Shown here: positions 32,587-41,628 of the stretch, piece by piece | Position numbering within the stretch: the stretch's first letter is position 1 | Layout: each line of letters opens with the position of its first letter | Assembly (NCBI GenBank): GCA_023662875.1 | Contig: JAMPIG010000024.1 | Location: 1-41,809 of the forward strand | Length of the DNA stretch: 41,809 nt | DNA from: Roseburia sp. | Lineage (GTDB): Bacteria; Bacillota; Clostridia; Lachnospirales; Lachnospiraceae | Reading direction: 5' to 3' | The notes under the pieces: model-generated | Seen by the model: the letters and a program-made list of their open reading frames with translations, nothing else | Told to the model about the DNA's origin: nothing | Database searches by the model: none | Position numbers and translations under genes: made by a program

Positions 32587-35268
32587 ATGCCGGAACAACA
32601 GATTCCAGTGGAAGATCTGACCCCGATGATGCAGCAGTATATGGAGACGAAAAAACAATATCCGGACTGTATTCTTTTTTACCGTCTGGGGGATTTTTAT
32701 GAGATGTTTTTTGAGGACGCCCATATTGTGTCAAGGGAACTGGAGCTTACCCTGACCGGAAAGGCCTGCGGGCTGGAGGAGCGCGCTCCCATGTGCGGCG
32801 TCCCCTATCATGCGGTGGAAGGGTACTTGACCAAATTGGTCAACAAGGGCTACAAGGTGGCGATCTGCGAGCAGATGGAGGATCCGAAGCTGGCGAAGGG
32901 ACTGGTGAAGCGGGATGTGACCCGGATCGTTACTCCGGGTACGAATCTGAACGTACAGGCGCTGGAAGAGTCCCAGAATAATTTCCTGATGTGCATCGCC
33001 TATACGCCTACCAAAATCGGAATCTCCGCGGCGGATGTGACGACCGGGGACTACTATCTGACGGAGGTGGAGGATTTAAGGAAGCTGAACGATGAGCTGA
33101 TGAAATATGCGCCCTCCGAGATTATCTGTAACGAGGCTTTTCTGGTAAGCGGGTTTAACGTGGAGGAAATCAGGGGGCGGTATCGCGTCCCGGTAAACGC
33201 GCTGGAGGCGCATCTCTTCGACGACGACGGCTGCCGGGGGATTCTGCTGCGTCATTTTAAGGTAAATACGCTGACCGGCCTGGGAATCGAGGAATTCCCC
33301 ATGGGAATGATTGCCGCGGGGGCACTTCTGCAGTATCTATACGAAACCCAGAAGACGGAGCTGGCGCATTTTACCCATATTTCTCCTTACCTTACCAGCA
33401 AGTACATGCTGTTAGACAGCGCTACCAGGCGGAATCTGGAGCTGACGGAAACCCTGCGGGAAAAGCAGAAGAGGGGCTCTCTTCTCTGGGTATTGGATAA
33501 GACGAAGACGGCGATGGGCGGCAGGCTGCTGCGCAGTATGCTGGAGCAGCCGCTGATTGAAAAAAAGGAGATGGAGAAGCGTCTGGACGCGATTGAGGAG
33601 CTGAACGGAGACAGTGTGTCCCGGGACGAGCTGCGCGAGTACCTGAATCCGGTCTATGATCTGGAGCGCCTGCTGAGTAAGGTCACCTATAAGACGGCCA
33701 ATCCACGGGATTTTATCGCGTTCCGCAATTCTCTGGAAATGCTGCCGGCCATCAAAAAGGTGATGAAGGACTTCGGAAAGGAGGAGCTTTGCTCTATCGA
33801 GCAGGAGCTGGACGCGCTGGATGATGTTTATCAGCTGATATCAGCTTCGATCCAGGAGGATCCGCCGATCACGATCCGGGAAGGCGGCATGATCCGGGAC
33901 GGCTTCGACGAGACGATCGATATGCTGCGCAGCGCCAAGCGGGACGGCAAGCAGTGGCTGACTCAGCTGGAGGAGCAGGATCGGGAGCGGACAGGGATCA
34001 AAAATCTCCGCATCAAATACAACAAGGTCTTCGGCTATTATTTTGAAGTGACCAATTCCTTTAAAAATCTCGTTCCGGAGGATTATATCCGAAAGCAGAC
34101 GCTGACCAACGCGGAGCGCTATACGACGCCCCGGCTCAAGGAGCTGGAGGACACGATTCTGAACGCGGAGGATAAGCTGACCTCCCTGGAATACGATATT
34201 TTCTGCCGGGTGAGGGAGTCAATTGCCCAGGAGCTGGAGAGGATCCAGCGGACGGCCAAGGCGATCGCCAGGCTGGATGTCTATGCCTCCCTGTCCCTGG
34301 TGGCGGAGAGAAACCGTTATGTCCGCCCGAAGCTGAACGAGAAGGGACTGATCAATATCCAGGACGGCAGGCATCCTGTGGTGGAGCAGGTGATCACCAA
34401 CGATCTCTTCATCGCCAACGATACCTATCTTGACAACGGAAATCACTGCATCAGCGTTATCACCGGCCCCAACATGGCCGGAAAATCCACCTATATGCGG
34501 CAGACGGCGCTGATTGTTCTGATGGCGCAGGTGGGCTGTTTTGTACCGGCGAGGAGCGCCGATATCGGGATCGTAGACCGGATCTTTACCCGGGTGGGGG
34601 CTTCTGACGATTTGGCCAGCGGCCAGTCTACCTTTATGGTGGAGATGAACGAGGTGGCCAATATCCTGCGGAACGCCACCTCGAAGAGCCTGTTGATTCT
34701 GGATGAAATCGGGCGCGGCACTTCTACCTTCGACGGACTGAGCATCGCCTGGGCTGTGATCGAGCATATCAGCAACCGGAAGCTTCTGGGGGCCAAGACC
34801 CTGTTCGCCACGCACTATCACGAGCTGACCGAGCTGGAAGGGAAGATGAGCAACGTAAACAATTACTGCATTGCCGTAAAGGAGTGCGGGGACGATATCG
34901 TTTTCCTCCGCAAGATTATCAAGGGCGGCGCGGACAAGAGCTACGGGATCCAGGTGGCAAAGCTGGCCGGAGTGCCGGATATGGTCATCGACCGGGCAAA
35001 GGAAATCGTAGAGCAGCTGACAGACAACGATATTACGGAAAAGATCCAAAGCATTACGGTAGACGTCAAAGGGGACGGGAAGACGAAAAAGCAGCCGCAC
35101 CTGGACGAGGTGGATCTGGCGCAGATTTCTCTCTTTGACACGGTGACGGATGAGGATGTGCTGAAGGAGCTGATGGAGGTGGAGGTCAATACCATGTCTC
35201 CGCTGGACGCGCTGAATACCCTGTACCGGCTGCAGAATAAGCTGAAGAACCGGTGGCAAAGTGTGTAA
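32587..35268 (+). CDS. mutS: DNA mismatch repair protein MutS
   Basis: An 893-residue mismatch-recognition ATPase. The N-terminal mismatch-binding domain has FYRLGDFYEMFF, with the Phe-x-Glu that contacts mismatched bases. The C-terminal ATPase has Walker A GPNMAGKSTYMRQ (about residue 626) and DEIGRGTSTFDG, with ATHYHELTELE. ATG 32587 lies 8 bases after AGGAGAG (32572-32578); GTG 32563 is a possible longer start. mutL follows after 11 bases. Confidence 0.97.
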   Translation: MPEQQIPVEDLTPMMQQYMETKKQYPDCILFYRLGDFYEMFFEDAHIVSRELELTLTGKACGLEERAPMCGVPYHAVEGYLTKLVNKGYKVAICEQMEDPKLAKGLVKRDVTRIVTPGTNLNVQALEESQNNFLMCIAYTPTKIGISAADVTTGDYYLTEVEDLRKLNDELMKYAPSEIICNEAFLVSGFNVEEIRGRYRVPVNALEAHLFDDDGCRGILLRHFKVNTLTGLGIEEFPMGMIAAGALLQYLYETQKTELAHFTHISPYLTSKYMLLDSATRRNLELTETLREKQKRGSLLWVLDKTKTAMGGRLLRSMLEQPLIEKKEMEKRLDAIEELNGDSVSRDELREYLNPVYDLERLLSKVTYKTANPRDFIAFRNSLEMLPAIKKVMKDFGKEELCSIEQELDALDDVYQLISASIQEDPPITIREGGMIRDGFDETIDMLRSAKRDGKQWLTQLEEQDRERTGIKNLRIKYNKVFGYYFEVTNSFKNLVPEDYIRKQTLTNAERYTTPRLKELEDTILNAEDKLTSLEYDIFCRVRESIAQELERIQRTAKAIARLDVYASLSLVAERNRYVRPKLNEKGLINIQDGRHPVVEQVITNDLFIANDTYLDNGNHCISVITGPNMAGKSTYMRQTALIVLMAQVGCFVPARSADIGIVDRIFTRVGASDDLASGQSTFMVEMNEVANILRNATSKSLLILDEIGRGTSTFDGLSIAWAVIEHISNRKLLGAKTLFATHYHELTELEGKMSNVNNYCIAVKECGDDIVFLRKIIKGGADKSYGIQVAKLAGVPDMVIDRAKEIVEQLTDNDITEKIQSITVDVKGDGKTKKQPHLDEVDLAQISLFDTVTDEDVLKELMEVEVNTMSPLDALNTLYRLQNKLKNRWQSV

Positions 35269-35279
35269 AGGAGAGAAAG

Positions 35280-37256
35280 ATGGCGCAGATACATATTCTG
35301 GATTCGGAGACAGTGGATATGATCGCCGCGGGAGAGGTTGTGGAGCGGCCCTCCAGCGTGGTAAAGGAGCTTGTGGAGAACGCCATCGACGCGGGTGCCA
35401 CTGCGGTCACGGTCGAGGTGCGGGACGGCGGCATCGAGTTCATAAGAGTTACGGACAACGGATGCGGTATGGCGGGGGAACAGCTGCGGACGGCCTTCCT
35501 TCGGCACGCTACCAGCAAGATCGAGAACGCGGGGGATCTGACACGGATTTCCAGTCTGGGATTTCGGGGGGAGGCTTTATCCAGTATCGCCGCCGTGGCG
35601 AAGGTGGAGGTGATCACCAAGACGGCGGACAGCATTACGGGAAGCCGAATCCTGCTGGAGGGCGGCAGGGAGATCGGCCTGGACGAGGTCGGCGCGCCGG
35701 ACGGCACAACCTTTCTGGTAAGAAATCTTTTTTTCAATACGCCGGTAAGGCGTAAATTCCTGCGCCAGCCCGCTACGGAGGGCGGTTATATTGTAGATCT
35801 CATGGAGCATCTCGCTCTTTCCCGGCCGGACATTTCCTTTAGGCTTATGGTGGGGAACCAGATGAAGTTTCACACCTCCGGAAACGGCGATCTGCGGGAG
35901 GTCATTTACCGGATATACGGGAGAAATACCGCCGGCGCGCTGGCTCCCATTCAGGCGGAGCAGGACGGAATCCGGATCGAGGGTTATCTCGGAACGCCGG
36001 TACAGGTGCGCTCCAACCGAAACCATGAGATTTATTTTATCAACGGGCGGTATATCCGCAGCAATATCATTGCGAGAGCGCTGGAGGAGGGCTATAAGGA
36101 ATACCTGATGCAGCATAAGTTTCCTTTCTGCGTACTGCATATTTCCATGGATACGGAAGAGGTAGACGTAAACGTGCACCCCACCAAGATGGACGTACGC
36201 TTTCACAACGCCATGGGCTTCAGCGCTTTTCTGTGCGGCGCGGTAAAATACACGCTGCTGCATAAGGAGATGATCCCCGAGGCGGTTCTGGAGACCCGTC
36301 GGGAGCAGCTGGCAGCCCAGCGGGAGGAAAGGAGACAGCGGGAGAGCGAGAGGACTCCGGAGCCCTTCGAGCAGCGGCGCAGCGGAGCCTATCAGGTGAG
36401 GGAGGAGACGAAATACCGGGCCGAGCATCCTGAAATGAAGGAATTCATTCAGAATCCCCTCTGGGGGAAGGAAAAAGAGGCGGTAAAACCGATAAAAATG
36501 ACGGATAAAACGTCAAACGGCAGTGAAAAGTCGCTGTCGGAGGTTTTTTTTACGGAGACCAACGAGGAGCCGGATAAGGAGCCAGCAGGCGTTTCGCGCT
36601 CCGGGATGCTGCAGGACTCCGGGACGCCTGTTCAACTGAACCTCTTTGAAGAGCGGATTCTCTCCGCGGAGAGCCGGAGAAAGTATCGTCTGATCGGCCA
36701 GGTGTTCGAGACCTACTGGCTGATCGAGTATGAGGATCGTATGCTGATGATCGACCAGCACGCGGCCCATGAAAAGGTAAACTACGAACGGCTGATGAAG
36801 CAGTATCGGGAGAAAAACGTAGTATCCCAGACGCTGATGCCCCCGGTGATTGTCAGCCTTTCCGGACAGGAGGAGGTCTCCCTGCGGGAAAACGCGGCGG
36901 TTTTCGCGTCGCTTGGCTTCGAGATAGAGTCTTTCGGGGGAAGCGAATATGCCCTGCGGGGCGTACCGGCGGATCTGTACGGCTGCGACGAACGGGGACT
37001 GTTTCTGGAGGTATTGGATCAGCTGGCGGAGGGAAAGAATTTTGGCGGAATCCGCGTGGTGGAGGAAAAGATCGCCTCCATGTCCTGCAAGGCGGCGGTC
37101 AAGGGAAACAATTTGCTGCATCCGGCGGAAGCGGAAGCTCTGATCGACGAGCTGCTGACTCTGGAGAATCCCTATAACTGCCCCCACGGGCGTCCGACCG
37201 TAATCGTTATGACGAAGGCGGAGATGGATCGAAAGTTCAAGCGGATTGTGGAGTAA
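35280..37256 (+). CDS. mutL: DNA mismatch repair protein MutL
   Basis: 658 residues. The GHKL ATPase motifs are ELVENAIDAGAT, VTDNGCGM and SLGFRGEALSSIA. The C-terminal domain has DQHAAHEKVNYE and CPHGRP, the motifs of the nicking endonuclease present in MutL of organisms lacking MutH. A charged variable linker occupies about residues 340-460. The ATG follows AAGGAG (35268-35273) right after the mutS stop, so the two genes are one operon. Confidence 0.97.
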   Translation: MAQIHILDSETVDMIAAGEVVERPSSVVKELVENAIDAGATAVTVEVRDGGIEFIRVTDNGCGMAGEQLRTAFLRHATSKIENAGDLTRISSLGFRGEALSSIAAVAKVEVITKTADSITGSRILLEGGREIGLDEVGAPDGTTFLVRNLFFNTPVRRKFLRQPATEGGYIVDLMEHLALSRPDISFRLMVGNQMKFHTSGNGDLREVIYRIYGRNTAGALAPIQAEQDGIRIEGYLGTPVQVRSNRNHEIYFINGRYIRSNIIARALEEGYKEYLMQHKFPFCVLHISMDTEEVDVNVHPTKMDVRFHNAMGFSAFLCGAVKYTLLHKEMIPEAVLETRREQLAAQREERRQRESERTPEPFEQRRSGAYQVREETKYRAEHPEMKEFIQNPLWGKEKEAVKPIKMTDKTSNGSEKSLSEVFFTETNEEPDKEPAGVSRSGMLQDSGTPVQLNLFEERILSAESRRKYRLIGQVFETYWLIEYEDRMLMIDQHAAHEKVNYERLMKQYREKNVVSQTLMPPVIVSLSGQEEVSLRENAAVFASLGFEIESFGGSEYALRGVPADLYGCDERGLFLEVLDQLAEGKNFGGIRVVEEKIASMSCKAAVKGNNLLHPAEAEALIDELLTLENPYNCPHGRPTVIVMTKAEMDRKFKRIVE

Positions 37257-37399
37257 GGCGGAACGGAGCGGAATACAGACGCACTGCGAAAAAGGGCGGA
37301 ACGGGCGGAAATAAAGACGTACTGCAAAAAGGCTGGAAACGGGACAAGCTCAGGCGTTTTACAAAAAGGCCGTTTCAGATGCTTTGCGAAAAAGATAGG
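37257..37399 (+). repeat. Decaying ~37-bp tandem repeat between mutL and miaA
   Basis: Four degenerate units begin at about 37257, 37295, 37331 and 37368, each starting GGC and ending in TGC/TAC-(G)-AAAAA. Units 1 and 2 are clearly alike (GGCGGAACGG... then ACTGC-AAAAA); 3 and 4 are weaker. The last unit runs into the miaA ribosome binding site. Confidence 0.6.
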
Positions 37400-37411
37400 A
37401 GGTGACGGAAG

Positions 37412-38467
37412 GTGGAGAAGGGAGGAAGCGCGCCGCTTCCCATGATCGTGCTCACAGGGCCTACCGCGGTGGGAAAGACGAGACTTTCCATCGCCCTGGC
37501 CAAGGCGGTAGGCGGGGAGATCCTGTCGGCGGATTCCATGCAGGTCTATCGACACATGGATATCGGCTCGGCTAAGGCGACCTGGGAGGAGATGCAGGGA
37601 GTGCCGCATCATATGATCGACATTCTGGAGCCATGGGAGCCCTTCAGCGCAGCCCTGTTTCAGGAATACGGGAAGAGGATTGCCGGGGAAATCCACAGCC
37701 GGGGACATATCCCCATCGTCACCGGGGGAACCGGCTTTTATATTCAGGCGCTGCTGCGGGATATCGACTTTTCCGGAGGTCAGGCAGGGTCGGAAGGGGA
37801 GAAAAAAGAGCAGGCGGAAAAGTCAGGTGATGGGAAAGAAACGATAAGGGAAGAAGGTCTCGAACAAGAGAAGGAGACGGTTCGGGAGAGGCTGGAGAGG
37901 CTGGCCCGGGAAAAGGGCCCCCTGTACCTGCACGAGCTGCTGCGGCAGGCGGATCCGGCCTCCGCGGAGGCCATCCACGCAAACAATATCAAGCGTACCA
38001 TCCGCGCTCTGGTGTTTTATGAGCAGACGGGACAGCGGATCTCGGAGCATAACGAGCGGGAAAAACAGAAGGAAAGCGCCTATCGCTCCTGTTATTTCGT
38101 GCTGAACGAGGAGCGGGACAGGCTCTACGCCCGCATTGAGCGGCGGGTGGACGAGATGCTGGCGGCGGGACTGGTCGACGAGGTGCGGGCGCTCCGCGGG
38201 ATGGGCTGCGACAGAAGCATGATCTCCATGCAGGGGCTGGGGTATAAGGAGATTCTGGCCTGGCTGGAGGGGGAGTACTCTTACGAGGAGGCCGTGGAAA
38301 TTCTGAAGCGGGATACCCGGCGCTTTGCCAAGCGCCAACTGACCTGGTTTCGGCGGGAGAGGGATGTGATCTGGGTCAACAAGAGCGAGTTTGACTATGA
38401 CGAGGGGAAAATGTTGGATTTTATGCTCGACCGGCTGCGGGAGCGGGGCGTCGTCCCGCCTGCGTGA
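37412..38467 (+). CDS. miaA: tRNA dimethylallyltransferase MiaA
   Basis: A 351-residue enzyme that prenylates A37 of tRNA, giving the substrate of MiaB. The P-loop is GPTAVGKT (16-23), followed by SADSMQVYRHMDIGSAK (D41, R47) and the later TGGTGFYIQALL. An insertion rich in Glu, Lys and Gly (about residues 129-165) expands the DFSGG region. GTG 37412 is supported by a nearly perfect AGGAGGTGA (37397-37405) at 6 bases. mutS-mutL-miaA is a common order in Clostridia. Confidence 0.96.
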   Translation: MEKGGSAPLPMIVLTGPTAVGKTRLSIALAKAVGGEILSADSMQVYRHMDIGSAKATWEEMQGVPHHMIDILEPWEPFSAALFQEYGKRIAGEIHSRGHIPIVTGGTGFYIQALLRDIDFSGGQAGSEGEKKEQAEKSGDGKETIREEGLEQEKETVRERLERLAREKGPLYLHELLRQADPASAEAIHANNIKRTIRALVFYEQTGQRISEHNEREKQKESAYRSCYFVLNEERDRLYARIERRVDEMLAAGLVDEVRALRGMGCDRSMISMQGLGYKEILAWLEGEYSYEEAVEILKRDTRRFAKRQLTWFRRERDVIWVNKSEFDYDEGKMLDFMLDRLRERGVVPPA

Positions 38468-38511
38468 AGCGGACATCAAGCGTCACCCATCCCGCCTGCG
38501 TGAAAGGGGAC
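38455..38511 (+). repeat. 36-bp period direct repeat at the end of miaA
   Basis: CCCGCCTGCGTGAA occurs at 38455-38468, covering the miaA stop, and again at 38491-38504, followed in each case by a similar GGGGAC/GCGGAC stretch. It is a short duplication at a gene boundary. Confidence 0.7.
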
Positions 38512-38601
38512 GTACACAGGCGCCGTTTCTGGCTGCCGGAAAGAGTCGGACAACCTTTCCAAGGGAAGGGTAAGACAAAAACGGGAAGGAGCATTCCGAA
38601 T

Positions 38602-39174
38602 ATGAGGCCATCGATTTATTTGTTTTCCGGGCCATGCGGCTGCGGGAAGACCAGCCTGACAGGGGCTTACGCGAAAAAACTGGTGAATGAGGGAAAGAGG
38701 AAGCAGATTTATGTCATTCACGGCGACGATTTTCACGCGGGCTTCGTGGAGACGGACGAGAAAGGCCCCTTTTTTGAGAACGGACAGGCTTCCAACGCTT
38801 TCGTCTGGGAGGAAATTCTGCGGTTCAACTGGGAATGTATTTTAGATACCGCAGCCAGGGCGCTCTCGAGGGGGATTGACGTGGCGGTGGACTATGTGGT
38901 GGAGGAGGAGCTGCCGCTGATGCAAAATCTGGCGCAGAGATACCGGGCCGATCTGTATTACGTTGTGCTGACTGCTTCCGAGGAGGCTATCCGACAGCGG
39001 ATCGCGGCCAGAGGAGATGTGGAGATGACGGAGCGCGCCCTGTTTTTGAAGAACAAGCTGGATCACATGCCGGAGAATCAGGGGCATCTCTTTGACAACA
39101 CGGAAAAAAACCTGGAGCAGGAGCTGGAAGCGCTGGAGATGGAGAGGTTTCTATGCGGACGGAGGTTGAAATGA
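38602..39174 (+). CDS. P-loop kinase-like NTPase (AAA_33/zeta-like)
   Basis: A 190-residue protein with P-loop GPCGCGKTS (10-18), a substrate-side motif VIHGDDFHAGF and an arginine-rich lid VVLTASEEAIRQRIAARGD. The fold resembles small-molecule kinases such as the AAA_33, gluconate kinase or chloramphenicol phosphotransferase groups. The substrate is unknown. ATG 38602 lies 10 bases after AAGGAG (38586-38591). It overlaps the next gene by ATGA. A toxin role (zeta family) is possible but nothing nearby looks like an antitoxin. Confidence 0.75.
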   Translation: MRPSIYLFSGPCGCGKTSLTGAYAKKLVNEGKRKQIYVIHGDDFHAGFVETDEKGPFFENGQASNAFVWEEILRFNWECILDTAARALSRGIDVAVDYVVEEELPLMQNLAQRYRADLYYVVLTASEEAIRQRIAARGDVEMTERALFLKNKLDHMPENQGHLFDNTEKNLEQELEALEMERFLCGRRLK

Positions 39175-40475
39175 TCGAAAAGGAACGGAAGGAAATGTAC
39201 GCCCGGATGGGCGTGGGAGAGGCCGTCTATGAATACGGGGAGAAAATTCTGGAAAAACTGAATCAGCGGTTTCAGGAGATCGACGAGGTGGCCGAGTACA
39301 ATCAGCTGAAGGTAATTCAGGCCATGCAGGAGAGCCGGGTCAGCGAGGCCTGTCTGACCGGTACGACCGGGTACGGCTATAATGACCTGGGCCGGGAGAC
39401 ACTGGAGCAGGTTTACGCGAAGGTGTTCCATGCGGAGGACGCGCTGGTGCGGCCCCAGATCACCTGCGGGACACACGCCCTGGCGCTGGCCCTGATGAGC
39501 AATCTGCGGCCCGGGGACGAGCTTCTCTCCTCGGTGGGAAAGCCTTATGACACGCTGGAGGAGGTTATCGGAATCCGGCCGTCCCGAGGGTCGCTTGCGG
39601 AATACGGCGTCGCTTACCGCCAGGTAGATCTGCTGGAGGACGGAAGCTTTGACTATGAGGGGATCCGAAGGGCGATCGGCGGGAGAACCCGGCTGGTGAC
39701 GATCCAGCGCTCCAAGGGCTATCAGACCCGACCCACCCTGTCCGTGGAGCGGATCGGGGAGTTGATCGCCTTTGTCAAGGGAATAAAGCCGGACGTAATC
39801 TGCATGGTGGATAACTGCTACGGGGAGTTTGTGGAGACGATGGAGCCGTCGGATGTGGGGGCGGATATGACGGTGGGCTCCCTGATTAAGAATCCCGGCG
39901 GGGGGTTAGCCCCCATCGGAGGCTATATCGCCGGGCGGAGGGACTGCGTCGAAAACGCCGCCTTCCGGCTGACCTCGCCGGGTCTCGGCCGGGAAGTGGG
40001 CGCGTCGCTGGGCGTCCTGAAGGATTTTTATCAGGGACTGTTCCTGGCACCGACGGTTACGGCAGCCGCGCTGAAGGGGGCGGTCTTTGCCGCAAATCTG
40101 TACGAGCCTCTTGGGTATGGAGTGACGCCGGACAGCCGGGAGAGTCGGCATGATATTATCCAGGCGGTCACCTTCGGCAGCCCGGAGGGAGTCGTCGCTT
40201 TCTGTCAGGGAATTCAGTCGGCCTCGCCGGTAGACAGCCATGTGACGCCGGAGCCCTGGGATATGCCGGGGTACGATTCTCCGGTCATCATGGCGGCGGG
40301 AGCCTTTGTGTCCGGCTCCTCGATTGAGCTGTCGGCGGACGGCCCGATCAAGCCTCCTTACGCGGTTTATTTCCAGGGCGGCCTGACCTGGCCGCACGCC
40401 CGCTTCGGTATCCTGAAATCGCTTCAGGCGCTGGTAGACGGGGGGCTTGTGGCGGCGGAAAAACTGCGGGTGTAG
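39171..40475 (+). CDS. Methionine gamma-lyase family protein (PLP-dependent; 'aluminium resistance' family)
   Basis: A 434-residue fold-type I PLP enzyme of the Met_gamma_lyase family (Pfam), formerly named aluminium resistance protein. The PLP lysine is probably K240 in GSLIKNPGGGLAP, with the conserved MVDNCYGEFVE just before it. The N-terminal TGTTGYGYNDLGRE and QITCGTHALALA are also family features. The physiological reaction is not established. ATG 39171 forms an ATGA overlap with the kinase stop and follows GGAGG (39161-39165) at 5 bases; ATG 39153 is an alternative. Confidence 0.9.
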   Translation: MIEKERKEMYARMGVGEAVYEYGEKILEKLNQRFQEIDEVAEYNQLKVIQAMQESRVSEACLTGTTGYGYNDLGRETLEQVYAKVFHAEDALVRPQITCGTHALALALMSNLRPGDELLSSVGKPYDTLEEVIGIRPSRGSLAEYGVAYRQVDLLEDGSFDYEGIRRAIGGRTRLVTIQRSKGYQTRPTLSVERIGELIAFVKGIKPDVICMVDNCYGEFVETMEPSDVGADMTVGSLIKNPGGGLAPIGGYIAGRRDCVENAAFRLTSPGLGREVGASLGVLKDFYQGLFLAPTVTAAALKGAVFAANLYEPLGYGVTPDSRESRHDIIQAVTFGSPEGVVAFCQGIQSASPVDSHVTPEPWDMPGYDSPVIMAAGAFVSGSSIELSADGPIKPPYAVYFQGGLTWPHARFGILKSLQALVDGGLVAAEKLRV

Positions 40476-40619
40476 CTTGCCGTCGAAAAAGATAAAAATA
40501 AAATCTTTGATTTTTGTGTACAGCTCGTCCTTTTTGTGGTACTATAAAAAGACGTATGGAACGTATTTTGCGTGGGCGGCAAAGTATCCTGCAATACAAA
40601 AGAAAGATGAGGGATTGTT

Positions 40620-40859
40620 TTGAAAAAAGGGAATTGGCTGCCGGTGCTCCTGGTTCTGGTGGGATTTGTAATCGGCGGTTTTATCGGTTCTTATTTTGAC
40701 GGAAGCTTCCTGAATTATGGGAGATCCTTCGGGCTGAGTTCCCCGATCGTCCTGGATATGGGCTTTTTTATCCTGACCTTCGGACTGTCGATCAATATTA
40801 CCATCGCCAGTGTGATCGGCGTGCTCATCTCACTTGTGGTATACCGTTTCATCCGTTGA
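40620..40859 (+). CDS. DUF4321 small membrane protein
   Basis: A 79-residue protein with two hydrophobic helices (about 7-27 and 47-77) and a short loop holding GSYFDGSFL, as in DUF4321. It starts with TTG 40620 about 6 bases after GAGGG. The 144-base gap before it holds a TATAAA (40543-40548) without a convincing -35, and a weak AT-rich hairpin (40488-40508) with a short T tract. DUF4321-radC-mreB is a recurrent order in Clostridia. Confidence 0.85.
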   Translation: MKKGNWLPVLLVLVGFVIGGFIGSYFDGSFLNYGRSFGLSSPIVLDMGFFILTFGLSINITIASVIGVLISLVVYRFIR

Positions 40860-40896
40860 GGATATTCGATGTGTCGGAGAAGGTAGAAGGAGACAC

Positions 40897-41592
40897 ATGG
40901 CGGAAAACCAAAAAAGGAATCAGCAGGAGCTGCCTTATGAGCGGTTTCTGCGCTTTGGGCCGGAAAGCCTGACGGAAGCGGAGCTTCTGGCCATCATTAT
41001 CCGAACCGGGACGAAGGAAAAGAACGCGCTGCAGCTGGCGGAGGAGGTTCTCCAGCTGGCCCGTTATCCCCGGGAGGGACTGCTGGGACTTTACGAGATC
41101 AAGCTGGAGGAGCTGGAAAACATCAAGGGGATCGGCGAGGTCAAGGCGGTAAAGCTGAAATGTCTGGCGGAGCTCTCCATGCGGATGAGCTCGGCCACGG
41201 CGAAGACCGGAATACGGATTAAAAACGCCGCGCAGGCGGCCTCCCTGTTTATGGAGCGGCTGCGCCACCGGGACACGGAATGTGTGTTTCTGCTGAGCCT
41301 TGACGCGAAATGCCGGGTGCTGCGCGAGAAGAAGCTGTCCGAGGGAAGCGTGAGAAGCTCGCTGATCTCGCCCCGGGAAATTTTCCTGGAGGCGCTGGAC
41401 GCGAAGGCCGTCAATATCATGCTGCTCCACAATCATCCCAGCGGGGATCCTGCGCCCAGCGGCGCGGATCGGGAGATTACCGCCCATCTGAAAGAGATGG
41501 GCGGCAAGATGGATATTCCGCTTCTGGATCACATTATCATCGGCGATAATCAGTATTACAGCTTTAAAGAGTCGTCCTGGCTCGGAGAGTAG
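40897..41592 (+). CDS. radC: RadC-family JAB/MPN domain protein
   Basis: A 231-residue protein with an N-terminal helix-hairpin-helix region (ENIKGIGEVKAVKLK, 74-88) and a C-terminal JAMM metal site LLHNHPSGDPAPSGAD (H178, H180, D191). The old DNA-repair assignment of RadC is doubtful; the biochemical role is unknown. ATG 40897 follows AAGGAG (40887-40892). The stop is followed closely by the mreB-like gene. Confidence 0.93.
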   Translation: MAENQKRNQQELPYERFLRFGPESLTEAELLAIIIRTGTKEKNALQLAEEVLQLARYPREGLLGLYEIKLEELENIKGIGEVKAVKLKCLAELSMRMSSATAKTGIRIKNAAQAASLFMERLRHRDTECVFLLSLDAKCRVLREKKLSEGSVRSSLISPREIFLEALDAKAVNIMLLHNHPSGDPAPSGADREITAHLKEMGGKMDIPLLDHIIIGDNQYYSFKESSWLGE

Positions 41593-41628
41593 GATTCTAT
41601 TGTATACGTTCAGAAAGGGGTTGTCGTT

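Noticed and set aside
38602-39174. A zeta-type toxin
   Set aside because: P-loop kinase features fit equally well to small-molecule kinases, and no epsilon-like antitoxin is adjacent.
40488-40548. AT-rich hairpin plus TATAAA as a terminator/promoter pair before the DUF4321 gene
   Set aside because: The stem is only six A/T-rich pairs and no acceptable -35 lies at the right distance; too weak to list as separate features.
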